From Peptostreptococcaceae bacterium (lineage in GTDB: Bacteria; Bacillota; Clostridia; Peptostreptococcales; Filifactoraceae): a stretch of 50,304 nucleotides of DNA. Under the pieces are notes generated by a model. It worked only from the letters and a program-made list of their open reading frames with translations, had not been told where the DNA came from and ran no database searches. The stretch is taken from positions 1 through 50,304 of the forward strand of contig JAUNKE010000008.1 in NCBI GenBank assembly GCA_030532905.1, given 5' to 3'. Below are positions 35,244 through 46,831 of the stretch, piece after piece (within the stretch, counting starts at the first letter, position 1; every line of letters begins with the position of its first letter). A program made the translations under genes and the position numbers.

Positions 35244-37694
35244 CTATTCTTTAATGTCCTCTTCTTCATCATTGATGGAACCCGCTTCAATTTTTTCGAA
35301 AGAAACGATCTTACTGTCCGCACTTCTCATCAATCGAACACCTTTGGTCGCTCGGCTCAAGCAAGGAATTTCACTCTCGCTCATACGAATCAAAGTTCCG
35401 TCTGAATTCACAATCATAATCTCGTCACCTTCAGACAACATTCGAGCACCGACCAAGAATCCGGTCTGTTCGGTCACATTATAAGTTTTGATTCCTTTAC
35501 CGCCTCTTGTTTGAGTTCGATACTCATCCGTCGATGTCTTTTTACCATAACCGTTCTCGGTAATGACCAAAAGATTTTTACTTTCCTCCACCACTTCCAT
35601 ACTGATAACGGCATCATTTTCATCCAACCTCATCGCGATTACTCCCATTGACACTCTTCCGGTTTGACGAATATCTTTTTCGCTGAAAGTAATGGATTTT
35701 CCGTTTCTTGAAACGACCACCAAATTATCTTCACCGGTAGTAATCTTCGCCGAAATCATCTCATCATCTTCTCGAAGATTGATTGCGATAAGTCCGTTTC
35801 GAGAACTCTTTCTAAACTCCGATAACTCGGTTTTTTTGATGATTCCCAGCTTGGTACACATCACCAATTTTTCACTGTCTTCATTATTTTTGAGTGAAAG
35901 CAAGGTAGTAATTTTCTCGCCCGGCTCCAACGGTATCAGATTGATAATATTCGTTCCCTTGGAAGTTCGATTGGACTGTGGAATTTTATAGACCGGCATT
36001 CGATACAATCTTCCCTGATTCGTAAGGAAAATAGCCTTTGCATGATTGCTACTCGTTATCAATACCTCTACAAAATCCTCTTCTCTCGTAGTCATCGATG
36101 CGACACCTTTTCCACCGCGTTTTTGCGCCTTATAAGTGTCAATCGGCATTCTCTTGATATAACCGTTGTGAGTGAGTGTAATCGTCACATCCTCATCATC
36201 AATCATATCGATATCCTCAAGATCTTCCTCCGATTCGAGAATTTCGGTTCTTCTTCCATCATTATGCTTATTTTTTATTTCCAAAATTTCTTCTTTGATG
36301 ACGCCCAACAATTTTTGTCTGTCCGCAAGAAGACCCAGATAATATTCAATTTTTTGAGCCAAATTTGATCGCTCATCTTCCAATTTTTCTCTCTCCAGAC
36401 CTTGCAATCTTCTCATTCTCATATCCAAGATTGCCTGCGCCTGTACTTCGGAAAAATCAAATCGCTCCATCAATTTTTGCTGTGCATCGTCATAGGATGA
36501 ACGGATAATCGCAATCACTTCATCGATATGGTCAATCGCTTTGAGCAAAGCTTCCAAAATATGAATTCGGTCTTGCGCTTTCTTTAAATCAAATTTCGTT
36601 CTTCGAGTGACAACATCCTCCTGATGCTTCAAATATTCCTTTATAATTTCCAAAAGCCCCAACACTTTCGGTTGCCCGTCAACGATGGCGAGCATATTGA
36701 TTGGAAAACTCTGTTGCAACTGAGAATGTTTGAAAAGATTGTTCAAAACGATATTGACATTGACATCCCTTCTCGTCTCGACAACCACTCGGATTCCTTT
36801 TCGGTTGGATTCGTCACGCAAATCCGTAATCCCGTCGATTTTTCTGTCCTTCACAAGCTCGGCGATTTTTTCGACCATTCTCGCTTTATTTACCTGATAC
36901 GGAATTTCCGTAATGACGATTCGATTTTTACCGCCTTGAATTTCTTCAATTTCCGTCTTGGCTCTTTGTACGACTCGACCTCTTCCGGTTCGATACGCAT
37001 TGAGCATTCCGGAACGCCCCATAATATATGCGCCGGTTGGAAAATCCGGACCCTGAATATGCTTCATCAAATCTTCAACGGTCGCTTCTTCATTATCAAT
37101 CAGCTCGACCACCGCATCGATAACCTCACCGAGATTATGGGGCGGAATCGAAGTCGCCATACCGACCGCGATACCGTTGGAGCCGTTCACCAAAAGATTC
37201 GGATATCGTGAAGGCAAAACCTTCGGCTCTTCTTCATTCTCGTCAAAGTTCGATCCCATATCGACGGTTTCTTTATTCAAATCGCGCAACATTTCCAATG
37301 CCATGTGAGTCATTCTTGCTTCCGTATATCGCATCGCTGCCGCTGAATCGCCGTCAATCGTTCCGAAGTTACCTTGACCGTCCACCAAAGGATATCGAAT
37401 GGCAAATTTTTGTGCCATCTTCACCATCGTCTCATAAATAGGAGAATCGCCGTGAGGATGGTATTTACCCATTACATCTCCGACAACCGTTGCCGACTTA
37501 CGATGCTTTTTGTCCGGAGTCAATCCTTGTTCACCCATCGAGTAGAGTATTCGTCGATGAACAGGTTTCAGACCGTCACGAACATCGGGTAATGCTCGAC
37601 CGATAATAACGCTCATCGCATAACTGATATAGGATTTCTCCATTTCGTCTTTTATCTCGACATCCCGAATCCTATCTTTAAATTCATTATCCAT
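35244..37694 (-). CDS. gyrA: DNA gyrase subunit A
   Basis: The breakage-reunion subunit of gyrase, which introduces negative supercoils. From ATG 37694 (AGAGG 7 nt upstream; a GTG two codons earlier overlaps that site) it has 816 residues. The catalytic tyrosine is Tyr123 in AMRYTEARM. The quinolone-resistance region reads [11 protein letters not shown], with Ser84 and Glu88, the wild-type residues seen in many Firmicutes. The GyrA box KRGGKG lies in the C-terminal beta-pinwheel, with a second RGGKG further on. It follows gyrB by 24 nt and ends the dnaA-to-gyrA origin block. Confidence 0.97.
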   Translation of the reverse strand: MDNEFKDRIRDVEIKDEMEKSYISYAMSVIIGRALPDVRDGLKPVHRRILYSMGEQGLTPDKKHRKSATVVGDVMGKYHPHGDSPIYETMVKMAQKFAIRYPLVDGQGNFGTIDGDSAAAMRYTEARMTHMALEMLRDLNKETVDMGSNFDENEEEPKVLPSRYPNLLVNGSNGIAVGMATSIPPHNLGEVIDAVVELIDNEEATVEDLMKHIQGPDFPTGAYIMGRSGMLNAYRTGRGRVVQRAKTEIEEIQGGKNRIVITEIPYQVNKARMVEKIAELVKDRKIDGITDLRDESNRKGIRVVVETRRDVNVNIVLNNLFKHSQLQQSFPINMLAIVDGQPKVLGLLEIIKEYLKHQEDVVTRRTKFDLKKAQDRIHILEALLKAIDHIDEVIAIIRSSYDDAQQKLMERFDFSEVQAQAILDMRMRRLQGLEREKLEDERSNLAQKIEYYLGLLADRQKLLGVIKEEILEIKNKHNDGRRTEILESEEDLEDIDMIDDEDVTITLTHNGYIKRMPIDTYKAQKRGGKGVASMTTREEDFVEVLITSSNHAKAIFLTNQGRLYRMPVYKIPQSNRTSKGTNIINLIPLEPGEKITTLLSLKNNEDSEKLVMCTKLGIIKKTELSEFRKSSRNGLIAINLREDDEMISAKITTGEDNLVVVSRNGKSITFSEKDIRQTGRVSMGVIAMRLDENDAVISMEVVEESKNLLVITENGYGKKTSTDEYRTQTRGGKGIKTYNVTEQTGFLVGARMLSEGDEIMIVNSDGTLIRMSESEIPCLSRATKGVRLMRSADSKIVSFEKIEAGSINDEEEDIKE

Positions 37695-37718
37695 AAACAC
37701 CTCTTTTTATTTTCTAGG

Positions 37719-39686
<1,968 letters not shown>

Positions 39687-39715
39687 TCACATGTTTCAAC
39701 TTATTTGAATTATTT

Positions 39716-40795
39716 TTAATACGGATTTATTTTTGTAACGCTTCCTTTTTGAATCTTGTATTTCACGGTAGATAAATCAATATTCATATCTTCCGCAGTC
39801 GTTACGAAAGTTTGAGTGTGCATAATCGATTCAAGCAACATTTTTTGTCTCTCTTTGTCAAGCTCCGAAAAAATATCATCCAATAGCACGATTGGATATT
39901 CCCCTTTTATTTCATATACAAGTTGTATTTCGGATAATTTCAAAGAAATCGCTGCACTTCTTTTTTGACCCTGAGAGCCGTAACTTCTAAGGTCTATTCC
40001 GTTGATTTGAATATCCAAATCGTCTCGATGCACGCCCTTTGTAGTTGTTTTTCTTAACAAATCCTTCTCTCTGGAATTTTTTAATTCAACGAGATAATCA
40101 TCAATATTTTCCGCTTCTATACTTTTTTCATATAAAACCGTCAACTTTTCTTTTTCACTCGAAATCTTTCGATGATTATCCATCGCAATCTCGGCAATTT
40201 TTTTTATAAATTCTCGACGATACTTTATAATTTCAATTCCGTTTACAGCCAATTGCTCATCATATACATCCAGCAAAACCAAATCAAACTCTTTGTTTTT
40301 CAATAAATTATTTCTCTGTATCAGACTTTTATAATAGTTGTTGAGCAATATATAATATCTCGGTCTGAGTTGAGATATTTCCCGATCGATAAAATTTCTT
40401 CTTTCTTTCGGCCCGTCTTTTACCAAACTCAAATCTTCCGGAGAAAAAATCACTACATTGATAATGCCGAGCAGCTCAGTAATTTTAGAAATAGGAACAT
40501 TGTTTATTTTGATAGCCTTTTTTGATTTTGAATCGATGCGATACTCAATTTTATACTCTCTGCCGGCACTTTCCACAAGCGCCTTGACATAATTGGTTTC
40601 AGAACCGATTTCAATCATGTCCTTGTCTTTGTTCGTTCTGAAAGATCGTCCGAGTGAAAGCATATATATCGCTTCCAAAATATTCGTCTTTCCTTCCCCA
40701 TTGTTACCAAAAAAAATATTGACTCCATCGTCAAATGAAATATGCTCTGCTTTATAATTTCTAAAACGATTTAACTCCATTTGCAAAACTCGCAT
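39716..40795 (-). CDS. recF: DNA replication and repair protein RecF
   Basis: A 359-residue SMC-like ATPase that loads RecA at gaps. Walker A is FFGNNGEGKTN (about residue 30), the signature is YGSQGQKRSAAISLKL (about 270), and Walker B is PIVLLDDIFSELD (about 300). The start at 40795 has AGAGGTG 2 nt upstream, overlapping the yaaA end. Its stop lies 38 nt before gyrB. It fits the usual dnaA-dnaN-yaaA-recF-gyrB order. Confidence 0.96.
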   Translation of the reverse strand: MRVLQMELNRFRNYKAEHISFDDGVNIFFGNNGEGKTNILEAIYMLSLGRSFRTNKDKDMIEIGSETNYVKALVESAGREYKIEYRIDSKSKKAIKINNVPISKITELLGIINVVIFSPEDLSLVKDGPKERRNFIDREISQLRPRYYILLNNYYKSLIQRNNLLKNKEFDLVLLDVYDEQLAVNGIEIIKYRREFIKKIAEIAMDNHRKISSEKEKLTVLYEKSIEAENIDDYLVELKNSREKDLLRKTTTKGVHRDDLDIQINGIDLRSYGSQGQKRSAAISLKLSEIQLVYEIKGEYPIVLLDDIFSELDKERQKMLLESIMHTQTFVTTAEDMNIDLSTVKYKIQKGSVTKINPY

Positions 40796-40802
40796 AACAC
40801 CT

Positions 40803-41009
40803 CTAAATTATCTGAACTTCTTCTCCTTCACAAAGCACAACATCTCCCGAGCGCAATTTTTTACCACGCTCCAGAACCGTCTCACCGTTTACCTTAACCT
40901 GTTCGGATAATATCATTATTTTTGCATGACCACCGCTTTGAGCAATATTTGCCAGCTTTAACAATTGGTCCAATTTTATATAGTCCGTATCGATTTTTAT
41001 TTTTTTCAT
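40803..41009 (-). CDS. yaaA: S4-domain RNA-binding protein YaaA
   Basis: A 68-residue S4-type protein with the motif LDQLLKLANIAQSGGHAKIMI and VKVNGETVLERGKKLRSGD, found next to recF in most Firmicutes. It likely binds structured RNA or the ribosome. The ribosome site is adequate (AAGGAG-like). A TATAAT at 41077-41072 may belong to a yaaA-recF promoter, because a terminator lies between it and the upstream surface-protein gene. Confidence 0.92.
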   Translation of the reverse strand: MKKIKIDTDYIKLDQLLKLANIAQSGGHAKIMILSEQVKVNGETVLERGKKLRSGDVVLCEGEEVQII

Positions 41010-41150
41010 CTTACTCCTTGACGAAATCTTACCTGAATTTCAGTCGTAATCTTATACTTTCAATACTAAATATTATACTACATTTTTTAATTTTTTTCTA
41101 GTTTTTAGCTTATTTTGATATGTAAAAATGAATGATTGCAATAAAAAAAA

Positions 41151-41179
41151 GACGGAGACAAATTTATTATATCTCCATC
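41151..41179 (-). terminator. Terminator of the InlB-repeat surface protein gene
   Basis: On the minus strand GATGGAGA and TCTCCGTC pair over 8 bp (one G-U), followed by TTTTTTTT. It closes the surface-protein gene and separates it from yaaA. Confidence 0.75.
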
Positions 41180-41217
41180 CTTTATTTATTATTTACAGTT
41201 CAAAAGTCTTTTTTGCT

Positions 41218-44200
41218 TTATTCAGCCGTTTTTAAGACTGTCACTTCTTTTAATACATTATCCCACTGAATATCTACATGAAGTCCCAATTCGCGTAATG
41301 CGTTTTTTACATCTGATATCGGAAGCATTACTCGATTATTGATTGTCATGATATCCGTAGACAAAACTCTGCTCTCTCCGTTCACCATCATATTCTTTTG
41401 TCCAAGCTTCATTACAATGACATTTTCTTTTTTATTTTGGTCTACAAAAATAAATTCAGCTTCTTTGTTCTTATCATCAAAATTCACTTTTACATCGAAT
41501 ATTTCAGATGTTGCACGAACCGGAATCAATGTTCTGCTCTCTCTTAAAATCGGTGTCGTATCCATTGTTTTTTCAATAAAAGTATCATTTTCTTTTACTG
41601 AATAAATTTTTGAACCGATATGCAATTTCGCAATAACATTATCTTCAACAGAAGCTAATGGTGTTTGATTGTCATTGATTACAGTCTCATTGTTATTATT
41701 TGATGATGTTGAAAAAAATGAACCGCTTCCTCCTCCTGAAGAAGAATTATTTACAGTAACCGCTTCCCATTTTGCATATAGAATTACATTTCCTTTAACA
41801 ACCGTATCTGCTGTCCATTCATTGACAAATTTCTCATCTGTAAACCAACCTACGAATTTATAGCCCGGTTTATCTTTTGAATCCAATATCGGCGGATTAA
41901 AACCCTCATTGTGATTTACTTCTACCGGAGAAATAGTTTTGTTACTGTTAGTTTTGAATGTTATTGTGTGCTTTACAATTTCCCATTTTGCATACAGAGT
42001 TATATCTCCTTTAACAACCGTATCCTCTGTCCATTCATTTTCAAAATTATTATCTGCAAACCAACCGATGAATATATACCAAGGTTTTCCATTCGGATCC
42101 AATTCCGGTAATTCTATTTTTTGTCCATAAGCTACATTGATGCTTTCTACATACTGCTCACTATTAGTTACAAATGAAACAGTATAAGTTAGAGGAACCC
42201 ATTTCGCGTACAGTTCTGCATTTCCTGTAACTACCTGATCTTTATCCCATGCGTTTACAAAACTACCATCTGTAAACCAGCCGATGAATTTAAAGCCCGG
42301 TTTTTTATCTGCATTCAGTGTTGGCAGCTCCAACTTCTGACCATGAACTACTTTTTTAGCTTCAATTTTCTCTTCACTGTTTGTGTTAAAAGTTACAGTA
42401 TATCTTACCGGAACCCATTTTGCGTGCAGTTCTATATCTGCTGTTACTGTCTGTTCTTTATTCCATGCGTTTACAAAACTACCATCTGTAAACCAACCGA
42501 TGAATTTAAAGCCCGGCTTTTTTGCTGCATCTAATGTCGGCAGCTCCAACTTCTGACCATGAACTACTTTTTTAGCTTCAATTTTTTCTTCACTGTTTGT
42601 GTTAAAAGTTACGGTATATCTTACAGGAACCCATTTTGCATGCACAGTGATATCTGCCGTTACTACCTGTTCTTTATCCCATGCGTTTACAAAACTACCA
42701 TCTGTAAACCAACCGATGAATTTAAAGCCCGGTTTTTTAGCTGCATTCAGTGTTGGCAGTTCCAACTTCTGACCATGAACTGCTTTTATCGGCGCAATTT
42801 TCTCTTCACTGTTTGTGTTAAAAGTTACGGTATATCTTACAGGAACCCATTTTGCATGCACAGTGATATCTGCTGTAACTACCTGATCTTTATCCCATGC
42901 GTTTACAAAACTACCATCTGTAAACCAGCCGATGAATTTAAAGCCCGGCTTTTTTGCTGCATCTAATGTCGGTAGCTCCAACTTCTGACCATGAACTACT
43001 TTTTTAGCTTCAATTTTTTCTTCACTGTTTGTGTTAAAAGTTACGGTATATCTTACAGGAACCCATTTTGCATGCACAGTGATATCTGCTGTAACTACCT
43101 GATCTTTATCCCATGCATTTACAAAACTACCATCTGTAAACCAACCGATGAATTTAAATCCCGGCTTTTTAGCTGCATTCAGTGTTGGTAGCTCCAACTT
43201 CTGACCATGAACTACTTTTATCGGCGCAATTACTTCTTCACTTCCTGTATTAAAGGTTACGGTATGCTTTACAATTTCCCATTGTGCTGTCAAAGTAAAA
43301 TTTTCATATTCTTTTGTTTTACCAAATTCATATAAAGCTTCACCCTTATACCAACCTTTAAAAATATATCCTTCTCTTGACGGCTGCTTTTCCTGATTGT
43401 CATAGACATGACCCGCCATCATGTAATTTACTTTATTTTTTGTTTTTCCTTCGTCATTGAAATCAATTGTAACTTCGACTACTCTATGTTTCAAATGAGG
43501 AACCAAAACAATATTTTTAGTGATAGGCTTCGTAAAATCAAAATTGATTTTTACACCGGTTTCTTCTCTCCAATAAACGAAATCAAAAGTCCTATCTTCT
43601 GATTTCGGTAGAGGAATTGCCGTCGCAAACTCACCTTCTTTAACTTTTTGGGTAGCCAATACTTTGTCTTTATGTTTAAAAGTAACTGTATAAGGCTCCT
43701 TTTCCCATTTCGCGGTAAGTTTTACATCACTTTGAATTACTTTTTCAAAATCAAACTTTTTATCCTGCTCATCAAACCAACCAACAAAAATATATCCTTT
43801 CTTTGTCGGATTGGCCGGAGATTTAGCTTTTTGATTGTAATATACCAGTTGGTCGAATACTATTGAACCGCCATTGGAATCAAAAAGAACTTTATGCTGA
43901 TTTGCACTCCATTTTGCTGTTAATCTTACATCATTTTGGATTGATTTTTCGAAATCAAATTCTTTTCCCTGCTCATCAAACCAACCTACAAATTTATATC
44001 CTTCTTTGGTAGGATTAGCAGGACGCTTTGCTTTTTGCCCAAAATTCACAAATTGGTCAAATACTCCGGAACCACCGTCTGAGTTAAAAAGAACTTTATA
44101 TTGATTTACTCTCCATTTTGCCGTTAGCTTTATATCACTTTGGATTTTTTTATTAAAATCAAATTTTTGCCCTTGCTCATCAAACCAACCGATAAATTCA

Positions 44201-45111
44201 TATCCTTCTTTGGTAGGATTAGCCGGACGCTCTGCTTCTTTATTGAATGGAATATTTTGCTCCGATACCGTTGAGCCTCCATCCGTATCAAAAAGCACTT
44301 TATACTGATTTACTTCCCATACTGCTTTTAATTGAATATCTTTTGTGATTTTCATTCCAAAATCAAAAAGCTTTCCATCCAATTCCCATCCTATGAATTT
44401 ATATCCTTCTTTCGATGGAGAATCCGGTTGTACCGCTTGCTTATCATGCTCAACCAATTGTTCAGATACTTCACTACCGCCGTTGGAATCAAAAGTAACT
44501 CTGTACTTATTTTGACTGAGATCAGGATTTGAACCTTCATCGGAATTATTGACAAAAGGCACAACATTCAATTCATATTTTATTACAAGATCATCTTCTT
44601 TTTGATTATAAATCGCAACTTCAATATCATATTTTAAAGTTTCATGATTCAAATCATCTTCTTCAATTGTAATATACACATCATCATAAGAGGTTTTTTC
44701 GTCGATATATTTTCCATTAAGTTGCACATCCACAATTTGATTTGGATGAGCCGGCTTTAACATCAATTTAATGCGATCTACACCTTCTTTAAGGTAAACC
44801 GTTGTTACATAGTCGTTGATAAGTGAATGTGATAACATGTAATCTTTTTTGTAAGAAAACAATCTGATTTCACTTAGCAAACGAGCATCAATTTTTTGGT
44901 CAATTTCTTTTGCAATCTTATCGTCATGCTCTTTTTGATTCTGAGAATCATCATTTACAGTTTCATTTGAAACAACTGCTGAAGCATTTTCAATAACGGA
45001 TTCCTGATTTGATGAATCATCCGCAAATACTTCCAGCTGAGCAAACGGAACTGCCGTTACAGTCATTATGAAAGCCATCAATAATGACAAAAGTCTTTTT
45101 TTGGATAACAT
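41218..45111 (-). CDS. Surface protein with 13 InlB-B (Flg_new) repeats and copper-amine-oxidase-like C-terminal domain
   Basis: A 1297-residue exported protein: signal peptide (1-30), a short N-terminal domain (about 60-200), then 13 beta-grasp InlB B-type repeats (about 205-1105). Each repeat follows the pattern YxVxFxxNGG...P..P.KxGYxFxGWF...F.....I..D..L.AKW. A Ser/Gly/Asn linker (about 1110-1135) leads to a copper amine oxidase N-terminal-like domain (about 1165-1290), typical of wall-linked clostridial proteins. No LPXTG is seen. GGGGAG lies 7 nt before the ATG. It interrupts the dnaN-yaaA junction and has its own terminator. A role as adhesin is inferred from repeat type. Confidence 0.88.
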   Translation of the reverse strand: MLSKKRLLSLLMAFIMTVTAVPFAQLEVFADDSSNQESVIENASAVVSNETVNDDSQNQKEHDDKIAKEIDQKIDARLLSEIRLFSYKKDYMLSHSLINDYVTTVYLKEGVDRIKLMLKPAHPNQIVDVQLNGKYIDEKTSYDDVYITIEEDDLNHETLKYDIEVAIYNQKEDDLVIKYELNVVPFVNNSDEGSNPDLSQNKYRVTFDSNGGSEVSEQLVEHDKQAVQPDSPSKEGYKFIGWELDGKLFDFGMKITKDIQLKAVWEVNQYKVLFDTDGGSTVSEQNIPFNKEAERPANPTKEGYEFIGWFDEQGQKFDFNKKIQSDIKLTAKWRVNQYKVLFNSDGGSGVFDQFVNFGQKAKRPANPTKEGYKFVGWFDEQGKEFDFEKSIQNDVRLTAKWSANQHKVLFDSNGGSIVFDQLVYYNQKAKSPANPTKKGYIFVGWFDEQDKKFDFEKVIQSDVKLTAKWEKEPYTVTFKHKDKVLATQKVKEGEFATAIPLPKSEDRTFDFVYWREETGVKINFDFTKPITKNIVLVPHLKHRVVEVTIDFNDEGKTKNKVNYMMAGHVYDNQEKQPSREGYIFKGWYKGEALYEFGKTKEYENFTLTAQWEIVKHTVTFNTGSEEVIAPIKVVHGQKLELPTLNAAKKPGFKFIGWFTDGSFVNAWDKDQVVTADITVHAKWVPVRYTVTFNTNSEEKIEAKKVVHGQKLELPTLDAAKKPGFKFIGWFTDGSFVNAWDKDQVVTADITVHAKWVPVRYTVTFNTNSEEKIAPIKAVHGQKLELPTLNAAKKPGFKFIGWFTDGSFVNAWDKEQVVTADITVHAKWVPVRYTVTFNTNSEEKIEAKKVVHGQKLELPTLDAAKKPGFKFIGWFTDGSFVNAWNKEQTVTADIELHAKWVPVRYTVTFNTNSEEKIEAKKVVHGQKLELPTLNADKKPGFKFIGWFTDGSFVNAWDKDQVVTGNAELYAKWVPLTYTVSFVTNSEQYVESINVAYGQKIELPELDPNGKPWYIFIGWFADNNFENEWTEDTVVKGDITLYAKWEIVKHTITFKTNSNKTISPVEVNHNEGFNPPILDSKDKPGYKFVGWFTDEKFVNEWTADTVVKGNVILYAKWEAVTVNNSSSGGGSGSFFSTSSNNNNETVINDNQTPLASVEDNVIAKLHIGSKIYSVKENDTFIEKTMDTTPILRESRTLIPVRATSEIFDVKVNFDDKNKEAEFIFVDQNKKENVIVMKLGQKNMMVNGESRVLSTDIMTINNRVMLPISDVKNALRELGLHVDIQWDNVLKEVTVLKTAE
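42190..43260 (-). repeat. Five near-identical 216-bp tandem repeats in the surface protein gene
   Basis: The block CCATGCGTTTACAAAACTAC recurs at 42247, 42463, 42679, 42895 and 43111 (the last with one change), exactly 216 bp apart. Each unit encodes 72 residues with the invariant FTDGSFVNAW. The high DNA identity suggests recent duplication or gene conversion and predicts copy-number variation among strains. Confidence 0.9.
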
Positions 45112-45480
45112 AATTTTTCTCCCCTTTGATATAATTTTATAATTCCAATTTGAAACAGACCCCTTAAAAAAACTATTTCTCTCTGAAATTACAATATTTA
45201 TTCTACCATATATTTATTGCTTATGATAATTAAATTTCAGTTATTTTTACCATTCGAATAAATTAAAACCAATACATCCTTTATTTATTGCTATAACTAC
45301 ATCACAATAATTTTTAATATGTATAAATTTTTTCTTATATATTCATCAAAAAAATACACATTGCTTATAATTTTTAGATTTCCTATAAAAATTTTTTACT
45401 CAAAATATTACTCAGGAATCTTCAATACAAAATTTCATATTAAAAATAATTTTGTATTGAAAACAATAAAACATATAATA
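45112..45480. other. AT-rich intergenic region between the surface-protein gene and dnaN
   Basis: About 370 bp of extremely A/T-rich DNA holding the promoter area of the surface-protein gene. A 67-codon plus-strand frame (45319-45522) is compositionally simple and has no ribosome site, so I do not call it. Confidence 0.5.
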
Positions 45481-45484
45481 TTTT

Positions 45485-45532
45485 TTATAAAAAAATACTT
45501 CTCTCAAACTCTAAGTGAATGAAAGAAGTATT
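45485..45532 (-). terminator. Terminator of dnaN
   Basis: AATACTTCTTTC and GAGAGAAGTATT pair over 12 bp (one G-U) on the minus strand, then TTTTTATA. It lies 66 nt past the dnaN stop. Confidence 0.8.
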
Positions 45533-45597
45533 TTTATTCAATGAACCATGCAGATTTTTAATTTCATATAAAATCATTTATATATTCTGACTCAAAA

Positions 45598-46686
45598 TTA
45601 TATTCTCACCGGCAACAGCAAATAAGTGTAGTCCTCATCCGTCTCCGGTTGAATAACGCAAGGGCTGATATTCGTATTGAAATTCATATACAAATATTCA
45701 TCTTCAATATTTCTTAACGCTTCCGTAAAATAGCGAATATTGAATGCTATTTCAAGCTCTTTTCCTTCTAAATCAATTTTTATAAACTCTTCCAAATTTC
45801 CAACCTCGGTATTTTTAGAACTGATTTTCAAATTATCATCATTGATATTAAGAACAACCAGATTGTTATTGGATACCAGCTGAGCCCTTTCTAAAGAATC
45901 GATAAAATCCTTCGTCTTAATTTTTATCTTAGTTATAAAATCTTTTGGAACGATTTGATTGTAATTTATAAAATCACCCTCGAGCAATCTCGAGTTAATA
46001 ATTGTTTTTCCAACCTTGAAAGAAACGGATTTTTCTTCAAAGAGTAAGCCGAATTTCTCATCATTTTCTATAATTCTTGAAATCTCCAATAGAGCTTTAG
46101 AAGGTATAACCGCTTTTTTATTATCCAAACTGATTTTCATTTTAAGATTCTTAATAGCCAGTCGAAAACCGTCAATAGCAACCATCGATATTGAATCATC
46201 TTTGATTTCCAATAGTTCACCGGTTAAAACGCCTCTTGCTTCATCATGAGATGCAGCAAAATTTGTCTTTTTTACCATATCGATAAATAACTTACTGTCT
46301 AAAGATTGATACAGCGAATCATCATATTCTTCAACAACAGGAAATTTGTTGTTCACCATTGCTTTTATATTGAATTTTGTTCTGCCCGAAGTAATATTTA
46401 CAATATCATCTCCGCCAACTGTAAATGTTATTTTTTCATTAGGAAGTTTTCGAATAATGTCTGAAAGAATTTTTCCTTCAACCAAAACCTTACCTTCTTC
46501 CAATATATTAGCTTCTACTCTCGTAATAATACTGATTTCCAAATTATTCGTGGTCATCGTCAATGTATTATCGGATGCATCAATCATAATTCCTTTGAGA
46601 ACTTCCATTAAATTTTTTCCGGATAACCCTTTTTGAGCGATATTCAAAGCTTGTAGAAAATCTTTTTGTTCGATTGTAAATTTCAT
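45598..46686 (-). CDS. dnaN: DNA polymerase III sliding clamp (beta subunit)
   Basis: The ring-shaped clamp that tethers polymerase to DNA. From ATG 46686 (GAGGAG 7 nt upstream) the protein has 362 residues in three clamp domains, starting MKFTIEQKDFLQAL and ending YLLLPVRI, the usual C-terminus (LLPVR). An ATG at 46701 lies before the ribosome site. It follows dnaA by 145 nt, and that gap holds the origin unwinding element. It is separated from yaaA by the inserted surface-protein gene. Confidence 0.96.
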   Translation of the reverse strand: MKFTIEQKDFLQALNIAQKGLSGKNLMEVLKGIMIDASDNTLTMTTNNLEISIITRVEANILEEGKVLVEGKILSDIIRKLPNEKITFTVGGDDIVNITSGRTKFNIKAMVNNKFPVVEEYDDSLYQSLDSKLFIDMVKKTNFAASHDEARGVLTGELLEIKDDSISMVAIDGFRLAIKNLKMKISLDNKKAVIPSKALLEISRIIENDEKFGLLFEEKSVSFKVGKTIINSRLLEGDFINYNQIVPKDFITKIKIKTKDFIDSLERAQLVSNNNLVVLNINDDNLKISSKNTEVGNLEEFIKIDLEGKELEIAFNIRYFTEALRNIEDEYLYMNFNTNISPCVIQPETDEDYTYLLLPVRI

Positions 46687-46715
46687 TATTTTTCTCCTCA
46701 AAAAAATATATAAAA

Positions 46716-46733
46716 TAATAATAGTAGTAGTAG
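46716..46733 (+). other. DnaA-trio element of the origin (unwinding site)
   Basis: Two TAA and four TAG triplets in register, which read 3'-GAT-GAT-GAT-GAT-AAT-AAT-5'. This is the DnaA-trio signature known from Bacillus, and a 4-nt GC-containing spacer (AGGC) joins it to adjacent DnaA boxes. Confidence 0.82.
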
Positions 46734-46737
46734 AGGC

Positions 46738-46808
46738 TGTGAATATGTGTATAACTATATGAATAACTTTATTTTACTTAAAAAGTTATAAAAATGCAAT
46801 GTGGATAT
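46738..46808. other. DnaA boxes in the dnaA-dnaN gap
   Basis: TGTGAATAT (46738-46746) and TGTGTATAA (46746-46754) abut, reverse complements of near-consensus TTATNCACA. A third, TGTGGATAT, lies at 46800-46808. They point toward the DnaA-trio. Confidence 0.78.
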
Positions 46809-46831
46809 TTTTAAGCCTTTTTCTATAAAAA

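Noticed and set aside
42190..43260. Regularly spaced repeats as a CRISPR array
   Set aside because: 216-bp units with no unique spacers, all within one open frame encoding protein repeats.
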